Assembly: GCA_051960215.1 (NCBI GenBank)
Contig: JBQCEN010000101.1
Location: 1 to 11,932 of the forward strand
DNA from: Pararhizobium_B sp051960215
GTDB lineage: Bacteria; Pseudomonadota; Alphaproteobacteria; Rhizobiales; Rhizobiaceae
Length of the DNA: 11,932 nt
Direction of reading: 5' to 3'
The translations under genes and the position numbers were made by a program. The notes under the pieces were generated by a model that ran no database searches, was not told the origin of the DNA, and was given only the letters and a program-made list of their open reading frames with translations. Below, piece by piece: positions 1 through 5,839 of this stretch. Positions within the stretch are counted from its first letter, which is position 1. Each line of letters begins with the position of its first letter.

Positions 1-1073
1 CGCTGGCGAGGGGGCGCGAGAGGACCGATCATCCCTATCCGGTGACCGGCGCCGACGGCTGGTTGGCGCCGCCGCCGGGGCGGATGGAGGCGCGCTTCCA
101 CGAGATCAAGCGTCTCCGGCGCCGCCTGATGCAGTAGCCGCCTGCCCTCGACCGGCGTTCGGGCCGCTTCACGCCGCTCGCGCCGAACGACCTGCCGCTG
201 ATCTGCGTCGTTCACAACGCCGTCGGCTATATCCGCGCGTTCTTGCGCTATTATCGTGGACTTGGCGTCACGCGCTTCGTTTTCATCGACGACAACTCCG
301 ACGACGGGACGCGCGCCGTGCTGGAGGCGGCCGACGCCGTCGATCTCTAGCCCTCGGCCCGCACGTTCACGGAGGCGCGCGAGCTCTGGCGGGACGCGCT
401 GATCTCGATCTACGGCCGCGACCGCTGGTACCTCTCGCTCGATGCCGACGAGTTCCTCGCCTTTCCCGGCAGCGAGACGCGCGCGATCCCCGACTTCATC
501 GCCGATCTGGAGCGGGCGGGCCTGAAGCGGTGCCTGGCGCCGATGATAGATTTTTATCCCGAGCTTCGTCTCGGCGACGGCCGGTTCGTCGACGACGGCA
601 CGCAATGGCCCTTCGAGGTCTCGACGCATTTCGACACGAGCGGCTACGGCATGCACTGCACGTGGTGGGGCCTGAAGATCCACGGCGGGCCGCGCAAGCG
701 GCTCTTCGGCACCGACGTCACGCTCTCGAAGTTCCCGCTCCTCAAGGCCGACCAGGCGACCGACTACCGGCGCGGCAGCATCCACTTCCCCGCGCCCTTC
801 CGGCGCAACTTCGGGCCGCCGACGGCGGTCCTCCTGCATTACAAGTTCTCATCGACCTCGGTTGAGGATTTCCGCCGGATCATCGCGCGCGGCAACCATC
901 ACAAGAACGCGGCGAACTACCGCGCGATCGTCGATTCCGGCGTCTTCCTCGAAGGCCTGTCGCTCGCGCACGAGGGCTCGGCCCGCTATGCAGGCTCCGA
1001 CGACCTCCTCGATCGCGGCTTCATGGTCGACATTCGGCAGGGACCGGCGCGACGGTCCGAGAGGCGGTTTTGA
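1..1073 (+). pseudogene. Family 2 glycosyltransferase, 5'-open and broken by two amber codons
   Basis: Reading the frame that starts at base 3 gives one continuous glycosyltransferase-like protein up to TGA at 1071-1073, interrupted only by TAG at 135-137 and TAG at 348-350. It aligns almost without gaps to the intact gene downstream. The first TAG falls opposite a Glu codon (GAG) and the second opposite a Tyr codon (TAC), so each is one substitution away from sense. The expected motifs remain: DLPLICVVHN, then FVFIDDNSDDGT (nucleotide-binding Asp pair), then WYLSLDADEF with the DxD metal site (about 435-450), then the RRGSIH and LLHYKF blocks. No frameshift is seen. The start must lie left of the window. 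After the second TAG, the first in-frame ATG (543) lies beyond the DxD motif, so a reinitiated product should be inactive. I read it as a recently decayed paralogue. Base-calling error or amber suppression are less likely alternatives. Confidence 0.8.
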
Positions 1074-2110
1074 TGAAGCTGTCCTATCCGGTGCGCCAGC
1101 CGGCCGACTGGCGGCTGATGGACGGTGCGTCGCTCCCGCGGCGGGTGAAGAGCACCTGGCACCACATCGAGCGCTCTCGGCCGTTCCGGCGGCATGAGGA
1201 TGCGAAGCTCTCGCGCGTCAGCGGCTCCTTCGCGCCCCTCGGCGACCACGACATCCCGCTGATCTGCGGCGTGCGCAACGGCGCGGGCTATCTGCGCTCG
1301 TTCCTGCGCTACTCCCGCAAGCTCGGCGTCACCCGCTTCGTCGTCGTCGACGACGCCTCCGAGGACGGCACCGACGCCATCCTGAAGGCGGCGCCGGATG
1401 TCGACCTCTACGCCTCGGAGCTTTCCTACAAGGACGCCCGCCGCGGGCGGCTGTGGCGCGAGACCTTCTTCGACGCCTATGGCCGCGACCGCTGGTACCT
1501 CTCGGTCGATGCCGACGAGTTCCTCGTCTTCCCGGGCAGCGAGACGCGGACGATCGGCGACTTCATCGGAGACCTGGAGCGGGCCGGGCTCGGGCGCAGC
1601 CACGCGCCGATGATCGACCTCTATCCGGCCGGACGTCTCGCCGACGGCGTCTTCGTCGATGACGGCGCGCACTGGCCCTTCGAGATCTCTTCGCATTTCG
1701 ACGGCGCAGGCTATACGATCCGCGACGAGATCTATGGCTTCAGCGTGCGCGGCGGACCTCGGGAGCGGCTTTTCCGCAACCGCGCGCGTCAGTCGAAGTT
1801 TCCGCTGGTCTTCGTCGACCGCGCGACCGGGTACCGGCGCGGCAGTATCCACGGGCCGGCGCCTGTCTGGCGCAATTTCATCCCCGTTACCGCCGTCCTC
1901 CTGCACTACCGCTTCTCCGCGAACTCCGTCGACGACTTCCGCCGCATCGTCGAGAACGGCGGCCACGCCAACGGCGGCCGGCACTACCGCGAAATCCTCG
2001 CCCACGAAGCTTTCTCGGCCGACTTCTCCCTTGCCTATGACGGCTCGCTGCGCTTCACCACCTCCGACGACCTCGTCGCACGCGGCTTCATGATGGACCT
2101 GCGCCGATGA
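1073..2110 (+). CDS. Family 2 glycosyltransferase (Glyco_tranf_2_4 type)
   Basis: This is an intact 345-residue glycosyltransferase of the GT-A fold, predicted to be cytosolic and to transfer a sugar from a nucleotide-sugar donor to a surface polysaccharide or similar acceptor; the exact sugars cannot be told. Visible motifs are DIPLICGVRNG (residues 60-70), a VVDDASEDGT donor-binding loop (91-100) and WYLSVDADEF with the DxD metal site at 146-148. The C-terminal half carries the family-conserved RRGSIH and VLLHYRFS blocks. There is no signal peptide or membrane segment. The ATG at 1073 shares its A with the TGA of the upstream gene (TGATG), which points to translational coupling; the TTG just before it is an unlikely start. 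The protein is clearly paralogous to the broken upstream copy, implying an old tandem duplication. Family assignment is firm; the pathway is inferred only. Confidence 0.88.
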   Translation: MKLSYPVRQPADWRLMDGASLPRRVKSTWHHIERSRPFRRHEDAKLSRVSGSFAPLGDHDIPLICGVRNGAGYLRSFLRYSRKLGVTRFVVVDDASEDGTDAILKAAPDVDLYASELSYKDARRGRLWRETFFDAYGRDRWYLSVDADEFLVFPGSETRTIGDFIGDLERAGLGRSHAPMIDLYPAGRLADGVFVDDGAHWPFEISSHFDGAGYTIRDEIYGFSVRGGPRERLFRNRARQSKFPLVFVDRATGYRRGSIHGPAPVWRNFIPVTAVLLHYRFSANSVDDFRRIVENGGHANGGRHYREILAHEAFSADFSLAYDGSLRFTTSDDLVARGFMMDLRR

Positions 2111-2158
2111 GCGGCCCTGGCCGGATGTCGGCGACAAGGCGCGGCAATATGGGGCGGG

Positions 2159-2482
2159 ATGGAACTGGGATGGGACGAAGACAAGCGGCGACGGACGTTG
2201 GAGGAGCGCGGCGTCGATTTTGCCGACGTGAACCGGTTTGAGTTCACACAAGCAGTCACACGCCCCGATAGCCGGATAGATTACGGCGAGGAGCGTTTCA
2301 ATTCGATCGGATATCTCGATGGCCAGTCGTGCAATGTCTGCTGGACGATACGAAACGGACGGTTCCGAGTCATATCCTTGGGGAGATGCAATGAGCACGA
2401 ACGCAAGAAATTCGAAAAGCTCTCCAGTGCTGCCGACGCTCGAGGACGTTTCGAGCGGAAAAGTTACTCGGGACGAATATGA
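2159..2482 (+). CDS. brnT: BrnT-family type II toxin
   Basis: The 107-residue product begins MELGWDEDKRRRTLEERGVD, which is the characteristic BrnT opening (W-D-E-x-K...LxxxGV-F). It continues with a GEERFNSIGYLDG block and an IRNGRFRVISL strand followed by a HERKKFEK helix. The family, studied in Brucella, is a RelE-like-fold ribonuclease that stops translation and is neutralised by BrnA encoded just downstream; that order is kept here. The usual product is about 90-95 residues. This one runs some 30 codons into brnA (92-base overlap), and those extra residues look unconserved. Base composition is well below the neighbours (about 53-57% GC in sampled 60-base lines, against about 80% in a sampled pheT line), which suggests horizontal acquisition. 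The ATG at 2159 was chosen because it starts exactly at the conserved family N-terminus. Confidence 0.85.
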   Translation: MELGWDEDKRRRTLEERGVDFADVNRFEFTQAVTRPDSRIDYGEERFNSIGYLDGQSCNVCWTIRNGRFRVISLGRCNEHERKKFEKLSSAADARGRFERKSYSGRI

Positions 2483-2726
2483 AGTCGCCCACGGGGAAGA
2501 CATTCCCGAATGGACGGAAGAAGACTTTCCACGGGCCCGCCCGATGCGCAAAGTATTCCCCGACGTCGTGGAGGCATTCGAGCGGATGCGCGGCCAGCGC
2601 GGGCCGCAGAAGGCGCCAACGAAGGAGCGGGCCGGCCTGCGCCTCGATCCGGAGGTCGTCCGCTATTTCCGCGCGACGGGACCGGATGGCAAAGCCGGAT
2701 CAACGACATTCTCGCCGCGCGTGTAA
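2391..2726 (+). CDS. brnA: BrnA-family antitoxin with frameshifted C-terminus
   Basis: The ATG at 2391 follows a good Shine-Dalgarno run, GGGGAG at 2380-2385. The 111-residue product has an acidic central part (EDIPEWTEEDFPRARP, about residues 36-51) and the BrnA signature APTKERAGLRLDPEVVRYFR (75-94), the strand and first helix of a ribbon-helix-helix fold. In the family the next segment is of the form ATGPGWQxRIN followed by a second helix. Here the frame reads ATGPDGKAGS and ends at TAA 2724-2726, while the neighbouring frame reads exactly GWQSRINDILAARV and ends at TGA 2741-2743. Restoring one G near 2684 would rejoin them into a 117-residue protein. The base is therefore missing either in the organism, giving an antitoxin lacking its second helix, or only in the assembly. 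BrnA normally binds BrnT and represses the brnTA promoter. Confidence 0.82.
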   Translation: MSTNARNSKSSPVLPTLEDVSSGKVTRDEYEVAHGEDIPEWTEEDFPRARPMRKVFPDVVEAFERMRGQRGPQKAPTKERAGLRLDPEVVRYFRATGPDGKAGSTTFSPRV

Positions 2727-2801
2727 AAACCGAAACGCATTGAAGATGTGGGCCTCAACGCGCTCGGCCCGCCGCCGCCCAGATAGAAAGACGACATCGC
2801 G

Positions 2802-5216
2802 ATGAAATTCACCCTCTCCTGGCTCAAGGACCACCTCGAAACGGAGGCGACGCTCGCCGAGATCGTCGAGCGGCTGACGATGATCGGGCTGGAAGTGGAG
2901 GCGGTCGACGACAAGAGCGCGTTCAGGCCCTTCACGATCGCCCGTGTCGTCTCGGCGGAGAAGCATCCCGACGCCGACAAGCTCAAGGTGCTCAAGGTCG
3001 ACATCGGCCGCGGAGCGCCGGTGCAGGTCGTCTGCGGCGCCCCCAACGCGCGCGCCGGCCTCGTCGGCGCCTTCGCGGCGCCCGGCGCCCATATCCCGGG
3101 CATCGACGTGACGCTTGCCGTCGGCACCATCCGCGGCGTCGAGAGCCGCGGCATGATGTGCTCCGAGCGCGAGCTCCAGATGTCGGACGACCACACCGGC
3201 ATCATCGACCTGCCGGCGGATGCGCCCATCGGGACCAGCTTCGCCGCCTATGCCGGTCTCGACGACCCGGTGATCGAGATCAACCTGACGCCGAACCGGC
3301 CGGACTGCACCAGCGTCTCCGGCATCGCCCGCGATCTCGCCGCAGCCGGCCTCGGCATCGTCAGGACGCCGGCGGTCGAGCCGGTTGCCGGCGAAGGCGC
3401 CTGCCCGGTCACGGTGACGCTGGACTTCGGCGACACGCCGTCGCTCTGCCCCGGCTTCGCGCTCCGGCTGGTACGCGGCGTGACGAACGGCCAGAGCCCG
3501 AAGTGGATGCAGCGGCGGCTGATCGCGATCGGCCTCAGGCCGATCAACGCGCTCGTCGACATCACCAACTACATCACCTTCGACCGCGGGCGGCCGCTGC
3601 ACGTCTTCGACGCGGCGAAGGTGGAAGGGGACCTCACCGTGCGACGCGCCAGGGCGGGCGAGAGGGTGCTTGCGCTCGACCAGCGCGAATATGCCCTGAA
3701 CCCGGAGATTTGCGTCATCGCCGACGAGAACGGCGTCGAATCGATCGCCGGCGTGATGGGCGGCGAGCATTCGGGCTGCGACGAGACGACGACCGACGTG
3801 CTGATCGAATCGGCGCTCTGGGTGCCTTCGAACGTGGCGCGGACCGGCCGCGACCTCGGCATCATCACCGACGCGCGCTACCGTTTCGAGCGGGGCGTCG
3901 ATCCGGCCTTCATGATCCCCGGCCTCGACCTCGCGACAAAGCTCGTCACGGAGATATGCGGCGGCACGCCGAGCGAGCCGGAAATCGTGGGCTACCAGCC
4001 CCCGGAGCCGAAGGTCGTCACCTTCCCGATCACGGAGGTGAAACGGCTGACCGGCATCGACGTGCCGCCGGCGACGAGCCTCGACATCCTGCAACTCCTC
4101 GGCTTCGTTCCGGAGGGCCGGAGCGAGACGGTCGCGGTGACCGTGCCGAGCTGGCGGCCGGATATCGACGGCAAGGCGGACCTCGTCGAGGAGATCATGC
4201 GCATCCACGGCGTCGACCGGATCGCGCCCGCGCCGCTCGCCGGCCAGGGCGCGGTCAACGGCCGGATCCTGACGACGCTGCAGGTGCGCTCGCGCGCCGC
4301 CAGGCGGGCGCTTGCCGCGCGCGGCATGCTCGAGGCGGTGACATGGTCCTTCATCCCGGCGAGCCACGCCGAAGCCTTCGGCGGCGGCCGGCCGGAGCTG
4401 AAGCTTTCGAACCCGATCGCCGCCGACATGTCCGACATGCGGCCCTCGCTGCTGCCCGGCCTCATCGTCGCCGCGCAGCGCAATGCCGACAAGGGCTTCG
4501 GCGACGTCGCCCTGTTCGAGGTTTCCGGAACCTATGAGGGCGATACGCCCGACGGGCAGCGGCGCGTCGCGGGCGGCGTGCGCCGCGGCACGGCGACGCT
4601 CTCCGGCGGCGGGCGCCACTGGGACGGTGCGGCAAAGCCCGTCGGCGTCTTCGACGCCAAGGCCGATGCCTTCGCCGTTCTGGAGGCCTGCGGCGTCGCG
4701 ACCGACAAGCTGCAGATCGAGAAGGGCGGCCCCGACTGGTACCACCCCGGCCGCTCCGGCACGATCAAGCTCGGGCCGAAAGTCGTGCTCGGCCATTTCG
4801 GGGAGTTCCATCCGCAGACGCTCGAGACGCTCGACGTCTCCGGTCCGCTTGCGGGGTTCGAGGTCTTCATCGACGCGCTGCCGGAAGCGAAGCGGAAGGC
4901 GACGCGGACGAAGCCGCCGCTGAAGCTGTCGCCGTTCCAGACGGTGCGCCGCGACTTTGCCTTCGTCGTCGACCGCGCCGTCGAGGCGGCAACGATCCTG
5001 CGGGCGGCGGCCGGCGCCGACCGGAAGCTGATCTCGAACGTCAACGTCTTCGACCTCTTCGAAGGCTCCGCGCTCGGCCCCGACAAGAAGTCGATCGCCA
5101 TCGAGGTCTCGATCCAGCCGACCGACCGGACCCTGACCGACGAGGATCTTGAGAAGCTCGCCAAGGCCGTGGTGGAGAACGTCACGAAATCGACCGGCGG
5201 AACGCTGAGAGGTTAG
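2802..5216 (+). CDS. pheT: Phenylalanyl-tRNA synthetase beta subunit
   Basis: The 804-residue protein has the full bacterial PheT layout. An EMAP-type tRNA-binding OB fold spans about 39-150 (HPDADKLKVLKVDIG and QVVCGAPNAR are typical). The B3/B4 editing region is around 215-375 (GLRPINALVDITNY, GVMGG, RYRFERGVDP). The B5 domain is around 400-475 (WRPDIDGKADLVEEIMRIHG with its acidic Mg-ligand cluster), then a catalytic-like core, and a C-terminal ferredoxin-fold anticodon-binding domain from about 707 (SPFQTVRRDFAFVV) to the end. With PheS it forms the cytosolic (alpha-beta)2 enzyme that charges tRNA-Phe. Length is normal and the frame intact. The ATG at 2802 begins the usual MKFTLSWLKDHL N-terminus. 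The usual partner pheS is not adjacent: brnTA and glycosyltransferases occupy the 2.8 kb upstream. A repeat-rich gap follows the stop. Confidence 0.97.
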   Translation: MKFTLSWLKDHLETEATLAEIVERLTMIGLEVEAVDDKSAFRPFTIARVVSAEKHPDADKLKVLKVDIGRGAPVQVVCGAPNARAGLVGAFAAPGAHIPGIDVTLAVGTIRGVESRGMMCSERELQMSDDHTGIIDLPADAPIGTSFAAYAGLDDPVIEINLTPNRPDCTSVSGIARDLAAAGLGIVRTPAVEPVAGEGACPVTVTLDFGDTPSLCPGFALRLVRGVTNGQSPKWMQRRLIAIGLRPINALVDITNYITFDRGRPLHVFDAAKVEGDLTVRRARAGERVLALDQREYALNPEICVIADENGVESIAGVMGGEHSGCDETTTDVLIESALWVPSNVARTGRDLGIITDARYRFERGVDPAFMIPGLDLATKLVTEICGGTPSEPEIVGYQPPEPKVVTFPITEVKRLTGIDVPPATSLDILQLLGFVPEGRSETVAVTVPSWRPDIDGKADLVEEIMRIHGVDRIAPAPLAGQGAVNGRILTTLQVRSRAARRALAARGMLEAVTWSFIPASHAEAFGGGRPELKLSNPIAADMSDMRPSLLPGLIVAAQRNADKGFGDVALFEVSGTYEGDTPDGQRRVAGGVRRGTATLSGGGRHWDGAAKPVGVFDAKADAFAVLEACGVATDKLQIEKGGPDWYHPGRSGTIKLGPKVVLGHFGEFHPQTLETLDVSGPLAGFEVFIDALPEAKRKATRTKPPLKLSPFQTVRRDFAFVVDRAVEAATILRAAAGADRKLISNVNVFDLFEGSALGPDKKSIAIEVSIQPTDRTLTDEDLEKLAKAVVENVTKSTGGTLRG

Positions 5217-5243
5217 GAGGCCTCCCACCCCACTGCCGTCACC

Positions 5244-5577
5244 CCGCGGCAGCCGTCGCCCCGCGGCAGCCGTCACCCCTGTGCTCGTCACAGGGTCCAT
5301 ACCGTTCCGCTGTCGGCTCAGGGGACCTCTCGGATGATGTCCTCGTACGGGTGGCGGAACGGTATGGATTTCTCTGACAAGCACAGAAATGACGGAGAGC
5401 TGGGAGGCTGCGGGAAGTCCCAAGGCTCCGCGAGTGGAGGCCGTCATCACTTTGGAGACGTGAGGCAGCGGAACCATCCCGGCGGCAGCAACTGTTGCCG
5501 CGCGGCAGCCGTCGTCCGCAGCGGCCGTCACTACGCGACTGCCGGCTTCCGCGGCAGCTTTCCCCGTCGCAGCCGTC
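5244..5577 (+). repeat. Short GC-rich direct repeats around the motif CGGCAGCCGTC
   Basis: The motif GCGGCAGCCGTC or a close variant recurs at about 5246-5257, 5263-5274, 5502-5513 and 5568-5577 (here CGCAGCCGTC). The second and fourth copies lead straight into the two long inverted-repeat elements. The first two are only 17 bases apart and sit inside a 14-base direct repeat, CCGCGGCAGCCGTC. They look like remnants of repeated insertion or slippage next to the larger elements rather than coding sequence. Origin and function are unknown. Confidence 0.6.
5264..5400. repeat. Long imperfect inverted repeat, copy 1
   Basis: The outer arms contain CTGTGCTCGTCACAG (5279-5293) and its near reverse complement in CTGACAAGCACAG (5373-5385). 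The inner arms are a perfect 14-base pair, CCATACCGTTCCGC (5297-5310) and GCGGAACGGTATGG (5354-5367). The left outer arm is itself a small hairpin, CCCTGTG/CACAGGG around CTCGT (5277-5295). The whole can fold into a stem of about 40 pairs around a loop of about 43 bases, located 3' of pheT, where it could end transcription or shield the mRNA end. It resembles dispersed palindromic repeats common between genes in rhizobial genomes; I recall this type but cannot name the family with certainty. Confidence 0.8.
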
Positions 5578-5700
5578 ACCCCTGTGCTTGTCACAGGGGT
5601 CCAACCCGTTCCGCTCGCGGAACAGGGACGCCATCGGGCTTGTCCTCGCTGGGATGGCGAATGGATTTCTGTGACAAGCACAGAAATGATGGAGGGCGGG
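5563..5700. repeat. Long imperfect inverted repeat, copy 2
   Basis: This is a second copy of the element about 300 bases upstream. Its outer arms are a perfect 15-base pair, CTGTGCTTGTCACAG (5582-5596) and CTGTGACAAGCACAG (5669-5683). The inner CCCGTTCCGC arm (5604-5613) is followed by a local hairpin, GTTCCGCTCGCGGAAC (5608-5623). The distal inner arm of copy 1 has been replaced by unrelated sequence. Both copies are followed by related flanks (GGGAGGCT-CGGGAA, then CAAGG-CGCGAGTG), so the duplicated unit is longer than the palindrome, roughly 170-180 bases. Between the copies, 5482-5501 contains a smaller hairpin, GCGGCA/TGCCGC. Confidence 0.8.
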
Positions 5701-5785
5701 GAGGCTTCGGGAAATTCGCCAAGGCCGCGAGTGAAGGGAAGCGGTGACGGGTTCAGCTTAAGGACTTCGTGAGCCGCGCATCTTG

Positions 5786-5808
5786 CCTATGCTCGAATTG
5801 AGCATAGG
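5786..5808. promoter_or_regulatory. Perfect 9+9 palindrome, candidate operator of the NAD-salvage gene
   Basis: The arms CCTATGCTC (5786-5794) and GAGCATAGG (5800-5808) are exact reverse complements around GAATT. The site ends 31 bases before the ATG at 5840 and is shaped like a dimeric repressor site. TATGCTC and its mirror GAGCATA resemble, from memory, the motif predicted for the alphaproteobacterial NAD-biosynthesis regulator NadQ upstream of nad genes; I cannot verify that match here. As a DNA operator it would lie over or just after the promoter. An RNA hairpin in the leader is an alternative. Confidence 0.6.
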
Positions 5809-5839
5809 GTGCGGCGAATCGACCGGCGGGCGGAGCCTC

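Larger units (their letters stand above)
5217..5782. other. Gene-free, repeat-built intergenic region
   Basis: About 570 bases between pheT and the NAD-salvage gene. One open frame crosses it (5334-5747), but its translation merely repeats itself (NDG and GK-containing strings from the two repeat copies) and has no start signal or known family. No tRNA, small RNA or CRISPR pattern is seen. The content is the two inverted repeats and their flanks, short CGGCAGCCGTC repeats and a GGAGGCCTCC palindrome touching the pheT stop. Confidence 0.7.

Noticed and set aside
1..350. Amber recoding (pyrrolysine or suppressor) as the explanation of the TAG codons
   Set aside because: The positions correspond to ordinary Glu and Tyr in the paralogue, nothing in the window supports a special decoding system, and other genes end in ordinary stops including TAG for pheT.
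986..2551. 521-codon open frame on the minus strand
   Set aside because: Antisense to the intact glycosyltransferase and brnT, low-complexity composition, no recognisable domain.
5216..5225. GGAGGCCTCC palindrome touching the pheT stop as a terminator
   Set aside because: It has no loop and no following T-run; the larger inverted repeat downstream is a better candidate for the transcript end.
2700..5681. 993-codon open frame on the minus strand
   Set aside because: It lies antisense to the complete pheT gene, is rich in Arg/Ala/Gly/Asp without any family motif, and arises from the GC-rich third positions of pheT.
5244..5700. CRISPR array
   Set aside because: Repeats are few, unevenly spaced and built of long inverted elements, without regular spacers or cas genes.
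5334..5747. 137-codon open frame in the intergenic region
   Set aside because: Its translation reflects the two copies of the nucleotide repeat and has no ribosome binding site or known family.
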